Below, one piece after another: positions 1 to 5,611 of a stretch of 11,279 nt of DNA. Every line of letters starts with the position of its first letter. Positions within the stretch are counted from its first letter, which is position 1. The stretch is from JBMCLJ01 sp048615375. GTDB lineage: Bacteria > Patescibacteriota > Dojkabacteria > JAOAGR01. The notes below the pieces were generated by a model, which was not told the origin of the DNA, did not search any database, and saw nothing but the letters and a program-made list of their open reading frames with translations. A program made the position numbers and the translations under genes. The stretch covers positions 1 through 11,279 of the forward strand of contig JBMCLJ010000044.1 of assembly GCA_048615375.1 (NCBI GenBank). Reading direction: 5' to 3'.

Positions 1-17
1 TTGATAAACTAAATGAA

Positions 18-2111
18 TCATTCGAAAATGTAGAAGAACTTTCTCCATTGAGAAGCAGTCAGTGTTTGTTCGTCCTCAACAAGATTAACGAATTTCATTA
101 GTTCCGCAACGGCTGTATTGAATTTCAAATCGACAATATCCTCTCCAACTTTTTTGATAAGGCGGTGAAGAGCTGATTCAACGGATTGGGACGTATTTTC
201 TCCGATTTTTTCTTTCATTTTGTAGACTCTGTCTAAAAACCGGCGGGCGCCTTGCAGGCCACTTGTGCTCCAGGGTTTCATCGCGTCAAAAGGTCCCATG
301 AACATTTCATATACTCGCAATGAATCGATTCCGTACTCTTTCCCAACTTCACGAGGATCGACAACATTGCCCCACCTCTTGCTCATCTTACGGCTATCTT
401 CGCCTAAAATCATGCCTTGATGGCGTAATGCTGAAAATGGCTCGTCAAAGTCGATGTAGCCGGCATCATATAATGCTTTGGTAAAAAAACGTGCATACAA
501 TAGATGCAGCACCGTGTGTTCTGCTCCCCCAACATAGATATCGACCGGGCACCAGCTTTTCAGACTATCTTTGCTCGCAAATTCGCCAGTGTTGTCTGGG
601 TCAACAAATCGGAAAAAATACCACGATGAGTCAACAAAGGTATCGAATGTATCTGATTCCCGTTTTGCTCCTTTGCCATATTTTTCTCCAACATTGTGAA
701 ATCCTTCATGGTCGGTAAGAGGGCTTACTCCTGTGGGTTTAAATTCTACATCATCAGGCAGTATAACCGGCAAATCCTTTTCATCGACGAGTACTGGATG
801 TCCTTCTCCATCATAAACAATGGGAATTGGAGCTCCCCAGTATCGTTGTCTTGAGACCAGCCAGTCACGTAACTTGTAATTCACCTTCTTCTGCCCAAAC
901 CCCTCCTTCTCAGCCTTTTCTGCCATGGTACTAAAGGCTTTCTGTGAGCTTAATCCATCGTATTCGCAAGAGTTAACCAAGTTTCCTTTATCAGGGTAGG
1001 GGAGTGGGCTGTCTCCTGGTTCAATAACCGGGATTATTTTCAGTCCGAATTTCTCCGCGAATTCATGGTCCCGCTCGTCATGACCGGGTACAGCCATGAT
1101 GGCGCCGGTGCCGTAGGTAACGAGAACGAAATTAGAAGTCCAGATAGGGATTCGTTGATTATTAAACGGGTTGATCGCGTACGCACCGGTAAAAGCACCA
1201 GTCTTCTCTTTTTCTAAAGCAGTTCGCTCCAGCTCAGTTTTCTTGCTGGTTTCTTCAATGTAGGATTCAACTTCAGCGGTTTGTTCAGAAGTTGTGATCT
1301 TTCTTATTAACGGGTGTTCCGGCGCGATGACCATAAACGTCGCTCCATAGATCGTATCCAATCGTGTGGTGAAGATTTTTAATGTTTTGTCACTTCCTTC
1401 AATTTTGAAGTCAATTTCCGCGCCTTCACTCCGTCCAATCCAGTTAATCTGATTTGTTTTCGTTGACTCGGGCCAGTCGACTTTTGCCAGATCATCTATC
1501 AGTCTGTCCGCGTACTCGGTGATTTTGAAGAACCACTGGGACATATTTTTTTGCACTACAACGGTATCACAGCGTTCGCACTTGCCATCAACAACCTGCT
1601 CGTTTGCCAGCACAGTCTTGCAATTATCACACCAGTTCACTGGAGCCTCTTTTTTATACGCCAGTCCACGCTTGTACAGAAAAAGAAAAAACCATTGTGT
1701 CCATTTGTAGTAATCAGGACGATGGCTGGCAATTTCTCTGTCCCAATCGTAAGAAAGACCTAGTATGTCGAGCTGTTCTTTAAATGTCTCGATCGCGTTA
1801 TCGGTGTTGATTCTTGGATGGATACCTGTTTTGATCGCGAAATTCTCAGCGGGTAAACCAAATGCATCCCAACCCATTGGATGAAGGACTTTATACCCTT
1901 TCATTCGATAATATCGAGACATGATGTCGGTTCCGATATAGCCTTCAGCGTGCCCGACGTGCATCGCGACGCCAGATGGGTAGGGGAACATGTCGAGAAT
2001 GTATTTCTTCTCTTTGTCCTCGTTAATTTTCGGTGTTGCGTAAATATTTCTTTCTTTCCATTTGTTTTTCCATTTATTTTCTACGTCTACATGGTTGTAC
2101 TGTTGTTTCAT
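18..2111 (-). CDS. leuS: Leucyl-tRNA synthetase, lacking the C-terminal anticodon-binding region
   Basis: Class I aminoacyl-tRNA synthetase that charges tRNA-Leu with leucine in the cytoplasm. Visible in order: HIGH-type motif HVGH (residues 51-54), a zinc-binding Cys quartet CxxC...CxxC (161, 164, 178, 181), the CP1 editing domain with its Thr-rich motif TTRLDT (248-253; usually TTRPDT) and GTGAIMAVPGHDERDHEFA (334-352) holding the conserved editing Asp, the core segment RDWLVSRQRYWGAP (about 415-428), and KMSKR (575-579; usually KMSKS). The protein is 697 residues; bacterial LeuRS is normally about 800-870. It stops in the alpha-helical region just where the family's APFAPHxxEELW segment should follow, so most of the anticodon-binding domain and the C-terminal domain are missing. 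Reading the TGA through would reach a TAG three codons later. Start ATG has no Shine-Dalgarno. Identity is certain; the cause of the early stop is not. Confidence 0.96.
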   Translation of the reverse strand: MKQQYNHVDVENKWKNKWKERNIYATPKINEDKEKKYILDMFPYPSGVAMHVGHAEGYIGTDIMSRYYRMKGYKVLHPMGWDAFGLPAENFAIKTGIHPRINTDNAIETFKEQLDILGLSYDWDREIASHRPDYYKWTQWFFLFLYKRGLAYKKEAPVNWCDNCKTVLANEQVVDGKCERCDTVVVQKNMSQWFFKITEYADRLIDDLAKVDWPESTKTNQINWIGRSEGAEIDFKIEGSDKTLKIFTTRLDTIYGATFMVIAPEHPLIRKITTSEQTAEVESYIEETSKKTELERTALEKEKTGAFTGAYAINPFNNQRIPIWTSNFVLVTYGTGAIMAVPGHDERDHEFAEKFGLKIIPVIEPGDSPLPYPDKGNLVNSCEYDGLSSQKAFSTMAEKAEKEGFGQKKVNYKLRDWLVSRQRYWGAPIPIVYDGEGHPVLVDEKDLPVILPDDVEFKPTGVSPLTDHEGFHNVGEKYGKGAKRESDTFDTFVDSSWYFFRFVDPDNTGEFASKDSLKSWCPVDIYVGGAEHTVLHLLYARFFTKALYDAGYIDFDEPFSALRHQGMILGEDSRKMSKRWGNVVDPREVGKEYGIDSLRVYEMFMGPFDAMKPWSTSGLQGARRFLDRVYKMKEKIGENTSQSVESALHRLIKKVGEDIVDLKFNTAVAELMKFVNLVEDEQTLTASQWRKFFYIFE

Positions 2112-2161
2112 GATTTGTGTTGTTAGTAAGTATTATGAATAGGTGTTTACTTTCGCCAAAC

Positions 2162-2207
2162 AAAAAAGGCACTCTTTTGTCCATAAAATTGAACAAAAGG
2201 GTGCCTT
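2162..2207 (-). terminator. Regulated intrinsic terminator of the leuS T-box
   Basis: On the minus strand a 15-bp stem (2207-2193 with 2180-2166, one G-U pair) closes a 12-nt loop and is followed by six U. Its 5' arm contains the GCACC stretch used by the antiterminator, which makes it the OFF state of the riboswitch. Confidence 0.9.
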
Positions 2208-2328
2208 AAATGCACGGTACCACCTTTATTTTTCACTTTATATTGTATAAAGATATTAATTGTTGAGATCCAGTTCTATTGTCGACTGGTACATGTTCTC
2301 CGCTCCCACTCCCCGAAGATCGCTGTTT
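2162..2328 (-). promoter_or_regulatory. T-box riboswitch leader of leuS
   Basis: T-box leaders sense uncharged tRNA and switch between an antiterminator and a terminator. Reading the minus strand, the antiterminator is complete: AAAGG (2227-2223), 7-nt bulge UGGUACC (2222-2216), GUGC (2215-2212), a 7-nt loop, GCAC (2204-2201), CCUUU (2200-2196). The UGGU of the bulge would pair with a tRNA 3' end ACCA; tRNA-Leu carries discriminator A. The 3' half overlaps the terminator stem, so the two folds exclude each other. Upstream sit a 7-bp hairpin CUUUAUA/UAUAAAG in the Stem III position and a hairpin CCAGU/ACUGG that may be a short Stem I. A CUC leucine codon lies just after that arm (2267-2265) and is a candidate specifier. 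Stem I is much shorter than the classical form and I could not fold it convincingly; the antiterminator/terminator part is firm. Confidence 0.88.
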
Positions 2329-2334
2329 GAGGAT

Positions 2335-2343
2335 ATTGTAGCA
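2335..2343 (-). promoter_or_regulatory. Extended -10 promoter of leuS
   Basis: The minus strand reads TGCTACAAT, an extended -10 element. The expected start of transcription is near 2328, just before the T-box leader. No convincing -35 lies 16-18 nt upstream. Confidence 0.6.
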
Positions 2344-2379
2344 TGAAGGAAATCATGAGTACAGCTAAAGGACTGAATC

Positions 2380-2388
2380 TGGTATACT
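2380..2388 (+). promoter_or_regulatory. Extended -10 promoter of the DUF2809 gene
   Basis: TGGTATACT fits an extended -10. Transcription would begin about 2395-2397, which coincides with the ATG at 2397, so the mRNA is probably leaderless. The element faces away from the leuS promoter 40 bp to the left; the two upstream regions overlap. Confidence 0.55.
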
Positions 2389-2396
2389 ACTTTTCG

Positions 2397-2789
2397 ATGG
2401 ATAGAAGACTTATCGTTTTAATAACACTTATAGTGATTATCGTAGGGGTGACCTCCAGAGTTTTCACAATAGGGAATGTCTTGTGGGACAAGTATCTTGG
2501 TGATGCATTATATGCGGTTTTGTTTTTTTTGCTTTTGAGTTTTGTATGGACTTCTGGTTCAACCTTGATAAAGTTTATTATTGTATTTATTTTTATTTTT
2601 CTTATTGAACTTTTTCAGTTAACAGGAATTCCTCAAGAGCTAGCAGGGTCAAGTAATATGGCAATAAAATTGGTTGGAATACTGCTGGGGATGGAATTTT
2701 CGTGGTGGGACATTGTAGCGTATGGGGTAGGATTGTGTGTGATAGGGGGAGTGGATTATTACATGTTGAGAAGAATGAATGAGAGTTAG
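2397..2789 (+). CDS. DUF2809-family integral membrane protein
   Basis: A small inner-membrane protein of unknown function. Using the ATG at 2397 it has 130 residues and opens with MDRRLIVLITLIVIIVG, a positive stretch leading into the first membrane helix, as DUF2809 proteins usually do. The family pattern is recognisable: a KYLGDALYAVLFF segment, then IELFQLTGIP, then LVGILLGMEFSWWDIVAYGVG near the end, with about four membrane helices. An in-frame ATG at 2343 would add 18 polar residues, but it touches the leuS -10 element and lies upstream of this gene's own extended -10 (2380-2388), so I prefer 2397. Divergent from leuS; no functional link to it is evident. Family assignment is by remembered sequence pattern, not a search. 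Confidence 0.82.
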   Translation: MDRRLIVLITLIVIIVGVTSRVFTIGNVLWDKYLGDALYAVLFFLLLSFVWTSGSTLIKFIIVFIFIFLIELFQLTGIPQELAGSSNMAIKLVGILLGMEFSWWDIVAYGVGLCVIGGVDYYMLRRMNES

Positions 2790-2924
2790 TAAATCAAGAT
2801 TATTGCGTGAACATGTAGATGAAAGAATCAAGATAGTAAATTAATATCTCTTTCCCTTAATGTATAGTAAGTATATAATCGAATCGCCATAAATGTTGTT
2901 GAGGTATTTGAATCGGTCAGGGTA
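2790..2924. other. Intergenic stretch with no gene seen
   Basis: AT-rich spacer. It holds a 9-base direct repeat AATCAAGAT (2792-2800 and 2826-2834) and an isolated TATAAT (2874-2879) that could be a -10 but leads only to an 11-codon open frame. No terminator hairpin is seen after the DUF2809 gene. Confidence 0.5.
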
Positions 2925-2952
2925 TTGACATTTAGGATATTTGGTAGATAAA
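2925..2952 (+). promoter_or_regulatory. Promoter of the small membrane protein gene
   Basis: A perfect -35 TTGACA (2925-2930) is followed after 16 nt by GATAAA (2947-2952); an overlapping TGGTAGATA could act as extended -10. Transcription would start near 2959, about 16 nt before the ATG at 2975. This is the only promoter in the window with a consensus -35. Confidence 0.5.
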
Positions 2953-2974
2953 AATCTTTTCATTGAGAAGAATA

Positions 2975-3222
2975 ATGGCTAACTTAATAAAAAATTAATC
3001 GTACCAAAGGATGCTTGGATACAGTTGATTTTACTTGCTTTGGTTTGTGCTTTAGTTATTGCATTGTTATTTTGGCCTCTGATTAATCGCACGAATCATT
3101 CAATCATTGACCCTTTTAACTTTGTATTTCTGTTTCTTGTATTAAGCTGTCTTGCATTATTAATTCTTGTTTTTAAACGAGAAGCACGCCCCAGTATCAC
3201 GGTGGTTACGCTTCTGACTTAA
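2975..3222 (+). CDS. Small two-helix membrane protein, frame shifted at an A6 run
   Basis: Function unknown. The long open part runs from about 2983 to TAA at 3222 and encodes two hydrophobic helices (ILLALVCALVIALLFW and FVFLFLVLSCLALLILVF) with a basic KREAR stretch after the second. That frame has no ATG; its first usual start is TTG 3025, inside the first helix. An ATG at 2975, preceded by GAGAAG (weak Shine-Dalgarno) and a promoter, encodes MANLIKN and stops at 2996-2998. If one A is added to, or re-read in, the six-A run at 2989-2994, the product becomes MANLIKKLIVPKDAWIQLIL and joins the helix frame as one 82-residue protein. So this is a real gene with a sequencing indel, a slippage/-1 frameshift site, or a fresh frameshift mutation. 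The terminator 3221-3255 overlaps its stop codon. Confidence 0.5.
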
Positions 3223-3255
3223 AAAAACAAAGAGCTGCATGTAAACAACTCCTTG
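3221..3255 (-). terminator. Intrinsic terminator of the tRNA-Val/lemA/htpX operon
   Basis: On the minus strand CAAGGAGTTG (3255-3246) pairs over 10 bp with CAGCTCTTTG (3237-3228), two or so pairs being G-U, around an 8-nt loop, then seven T. It lies about 30 bp after the last minus-strand gene. The same hairpin on the plus strand follows the small membrane gene, but there the T-run comes late (after TTGAAATC), so it may act weakly in both directions. Confidence 0.8.
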
Positions 3256-3287
3256 TTGAAATCTTTTTTGTAAAAAAATGAACGATC

Positions 3288-3743
3288 TTAGTACCGCCCA
3301 GCCATATACTGATTGCGGAAGCCAACCATGTATTGGTTTACCATATCAGAAATATTAGGAACATTGGTCTGCATGTATTCCCGAATCTTAAGGATAACGT
3401 CCTGATTATTCTGACCAGTTGACTGAGCCTCTTCTGTCATCTTTTGCAACTCCTGTTGTTTGTCTTGAGGTAGCTGATAGGTAGACATCTCGAAGATCTC
3501 AATTTCCAGTTTATTGTATACACGAGCTATTTCAAATTCACGTGCCTGTTGGTTTAATTCCGCGCCATATTTGCGGTCAACCAACTCAGCAATCATATTA
3601 TAAATATTAGGGTCGTAATCGCGCTTTTGCGTTGCTGGAAACGATGCGTAGGGAACGAATTGCTGTTGTCCTCCACCAGCAGCCTGTTGCTGGTTGGGGT
3701 CCTGTTGCATTGGTTGTTGTTGGTTTGTTTGTTGTTGATCCAT
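3288..3743 (-). CDS. Gln-rich hypothetical protein, last gene of the lemA-htpX cluster
   Basis: I do not recognise a family. The 151-residue product has no signal peptide or membrane helix and should be cytoplasmic, or attached to something through its tail. About half of its first 28 residues are Gln (QQQ runs broken by Asn, Pro, Asp), which looks disordered. From about residue 42 it is likely mostly alpha-helical and charged (YNMIAELVDRKYG, QQAREFEIARVYNKLEIEIFEM, DKQQELQKMTEEAQ), ending in a Tyr/Met-rich QYMVGFRNQYMAGRY. It starts 41 bp after the htpX stop on the same strand and is followed by the operon terminator, so it is probably co-transcribed with lemA and htpX. That position hints at a partner or substrate of the membrane protease, but this is inference only. 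Confidence 0.8.
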   Translation of the reverse strand: MDQQQTNQQQPMQQDPNQQQAAGGGQQQFVPYASFPATQKRDYDPNIYNMIAELVDRKYGAELNQQAREFEIARVYNKLEIEIFEMSTYQLPQDKQQELQKMTEEAQSTGQNNQDVILKIREYMQTNVPNISDMVNQYMVGFRNQYMAGRY

Positions 3744-3784
3744 AACTATTCAATCTTACTGAATTAATGTGAAAATGTGAAGTA

Positions 3785-4684
3785 TTAAATTCGCTGTAAA
3801 GCTTCTATCCGTTCTTCGATAGGAGGGTGTGTTGAAAACAGCTTACGTATAAAGTTTCCTGAATCACGTAACGGGAAGTCTATAAACATATGCGCATTGC
3901 CTTCCGTAGCCTTAGCGACAGGTCGAGTATCTGATTGCAGTTTACGGAGTGCATTAATCATAGATTGCGGGTAGCGTGTAATCTCCACTGCGGTCATATC
4001 AGCTAAAAACTCTCTCCTTCTTGAAATTGCAAGCTGTACTATTACCGCGACCAGTGGAGCCAGCAGAGCGAACGCAATCCCTATGACAATCATAATCGGG
4101 TTAGCACCTCCCCCATTATTATCCCTTCGTACACCTCCCCAGAAAAGACTTCGTAAGAAGAAGTCGCTTAACGTAGTAAGTACACCAGCAAGTACAGAGA
4201 CTATAAGCATAAGTCGTATATCATAATTCTTAATGTGCCCAAGTTCGTGCGCGATGACCGCTTCCAGCTCATCAGGTGTTAACGCCTGAAGTATGCCTTG
4301 AGTAAGAGCGACATGTCCATTTTCCGGATTTCTGCCTGTGGCAAAAGCGTTTAATGCCGCGTCAGGAATGATATATACTTTGGGTCTGGGTAAGCCTGCC
4401 TTGATCGACAGTGTTTCTATTCTATCGTGTAAATCGTGGTATTGAGGATTCCCAGTGATATCAATTGCACCAGTCATGCCCAGGACAAGCTGGGCTCCAC
4501 CGAAGTAACTTATGAGACCACCGACCAACGATATGATGAATGCAAAAACGCCTATTGCAAAACTGGCTAAAATGTCTCCACTCCAAACATAACCAATTAC
4601 CAGACTGACCGTTCCAACAATCGCAATAAAACCTGCAACAAGTAGAAATGTTAGAAATTTATTTCGATCAATCTGTGAATACAT
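3785..4684 (-). CDS. htpX: HtpX-like membrane M48 zinc metalloprotease
   Basis: Integral-membrane endopeptidase that in other bacteria degrades misfolded or overproduced membrane proteins and works beside FtsH in envelope quality control. At 299 residues it has the usual HtpX length. Visible: two N-terminal helices (about 10-33 and 38-62); the family segment KVYIIPDAALNAFATGRNP (102-120); the zinc site HELGH (146-150) with catalytic Glu147; two further helices (about 158-177 and 196-219) around a Gly/Asn-rich loop; and SRRREFLAD (221-229), whose Glu225 is the expected third zinc ligand. The C-terminal STHPPIEERI motif of the family is also present. Nothing essential is missing. It follows lemA by 71 bp, a pairing common in many bacteria. 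No Shine-Dalgarno; a GAGAATTCTC palindrome lies in the upstream gap. Confidence 0.96.
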   Translation of the reverse strand: MYSQIDRNKFLTFLLVAGFIAIVGTVSLVIGYVWSGDILASFAIGVFAFIISLVGGLISYFGGAQLVLGMTGAIDITGNPQYHDLHDRIETLSIKAGLPRPKVYIIPDAALNAFATGRNPENGHVALTQGILQALTPDELEAVIAHELGHIKNYDIRLMLIVSVLAGVLTTLSDFFLRSLFWGGVRRDNNGGGANPIMIVIGIAFALLAPLVAVIVQLAISRRREFLADMTAVEITRYPQSMINALRKLQSDTRPVAKATEGNAHMFIDFPLRDSGNFIRKLFSTHPPIEERIEALQRI

Positions 4685-4755
4685 CGTGTAACTGAGAATT
4701 CTCTTATATTATTCGGGTGGAAAGGCTTCAGTATCTACATGCCCGGATGCTGTAG

Positions 4756-5376
4756 TTACCGTGTTACAGTTTTTCCTCCCCAATCAGGTGATATATCTGC
4801 TTTTGCCTCATCTTTTGCTTCAAAATAAGTTGCTGGCTGAAATTTGAACATACCTGCCAGTATACTGTTCGGGAATACTGCGATCTTTTCATTATACTCT
4901 CTTACAGTCGAGTTATAGATCTGCCGTGCTGCAGCAATTTTTTCTTCAATTGACTGATCCTGGTTCATGAAATTCTGTATTGCTTCCTGACTTCGGAGTT
5001 CCGGGTACGCTTCAACAGAAATTCGTAATCCCTGGATAGCGCTGGTTAATCGATCCTCCGTAGCAGCTGCCTTTTCGGCATTGTCCGCAGATACCTTCGT
5101 GGATTTTGCTTCGTCCGCAGCGCTTCTGACTTCGGCAATGCGTGTCTGGATTTCTTTATCAGTAGTAGTTGCTTTCTCGACAGCCTGGATTAAATCAGGA
5201 AGCAAGTCATAACGATTTTGTAAACGGACATCAATTTGCTGCAATGTCTCGTTGACTCGCGTTTTTGCCTTGACAATACTGTTATAAATTACGATTCCTG
5301 CTATACCCACAATAACCACAAAAGCTACAATGCAGCACAGTAAGATTAGAATAATTATACCTAACGATCCTTCCAT
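4756..5376 (-). CDS. lemA: LemA family membrane-anchored protein
   Basis: Single-pass membrane protein with a helical-bundle domain; the family is widespread and its exact role is unsettled. The 206-residue product has one N-terminal helix (about 6-31) and then the family signature: YNSIVKAKTRVNETLQQIDVRLQNRYDLLPDLIQAVE (31-67). Later conserved parts are AYPELRSQEAIQNFMNQDQSIEEKIAAARQIYNSTVREYNEKIAVFPNSILAGMFKF, listed here by position as roughly 123-179, and a final PATYFEA. Length is typical (about 185-210). It begins only 26 bp after the CCA end of tRNA-Val and precedes htpX, so it is likely transcribed from the tRNA promoter, although a TAAAAT just after the tRNA could give a second start. 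No Shine-Dalgarno. Confidence 0.95.
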   Translation of the reverse strand: MEGSLGIIILILLCCIVAFVVIVGIAGIVIYNSIVKAKTRVNETLQQIDVRLQNRYDLLPDLIQAVEKATTTDKEIQTRIAEVRSAADEAKSTKVSADNAEKAAATEDRLTSAIQGLRISVEAYPELRSQEAIQNFMNQDQSIEEKIAAARQIYNSTVREYNEKIAVFPNSILAGMFKFQPATYFEAKDEAKADISPDWGGKTVTR

Positions 5377-5402
5377 TTCTTTAAAAATTTAAATATTTTA
5401 CC

Positions 5403-5479
5403 TGGTGGGTTCAACTGGATTCGAACCAGTGACCTCTACCGTGTCATAGTAGCGCTCTAACCAGCTGAGCTATGAACCC
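5403..5479 (-). tRNA. tRNA-Val (anticodon GAC)
   Basis: A 77-nt cloverleaf folds without mismatches: acceptor GGGTTCA/TGAACCC, D stem GCTC/GAGC, anticodon stem CTACT/GGTAG (one G-U pair) around ATGACAC, giving anticodon GAC, T stem ACTGG/CCAGT around TTCGAAT, discriminator A and an encoded CCA. The layout closely matches enterobacterial tRNA-Val(GAC). It heads the lemA-htpX operon, and no terminator separates it from lemA. Confidence 0.96.
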
Positions 5480-5499
5480 CACTGCTAATACGTAGGCAA

Positions 5500-5508
5500 A
5501 TAATACCA
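5500..5508 (-). promoter_or_regulatory. Extended -10 promoter of tRNA-Val/lemA/htpX
   Basis: The minus strand reads TGGTATTAT; the expected start near 5493 would leave a leader of about 14 nt before the tRNA. No recognisable -35 at the usual distance. Confidence 0.6.
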
Positions 5509-5548
5509 CAGATTTATACACCATAGGAGTAAAACTGGCAAGTATACA

Positions 5549-5557
5549 TGGTATAAT
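5549..5557 (+). promoter_or_regulatory. Extended -10 promoter of the 562-aa surface protein
   Basis: TGGTATAAT is a perfect extended -10; transcription would start near 5564, giving a leader of about 48 nt with a small hairpin TGTAA/TTACA. The -35 position (GTAAAA) does not match consensus. It is divergent from the tRNA promoter; the two -10 elements are only 40 bp apart. Confidence 0.65.
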
Positions 5558-5611
5558 CGTATATCGGTTGTAAATAATTACAGGTAGAGTATTATACATC
5601 ATAACAGAAAC

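Noticed and set aside
18..20. TGA at the end of leuS as a recoded Gly or Trp codon
   Set aside because: Reading through gives only three more residues before TAG, and no other gene in the window contains an in-frame TGA.
2343..2396. ATG 2343 as start of the DUF2809 protein
   Set aside because: It adjoins the leuS -10 element and lies upstream of the gene's own likely promoter; the added 18 residues do not look like part of the family.
2761..2834. Imperfect repeat around ACATGT...AATCAAGAT
   Set aside because: Only a 9-base exact match and one ACATGT pair are shared, too little for a real repeat or attachment site in AT-rich DNA.
2893..2928. An 11-codon open frame after an isolated TATAAT, as a leader peptide
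   Set aside because: No attenuator hairpin, no codon bias for one amino acid and no Shine-Dalgarno; it ends inside the -35 of the next promoter.
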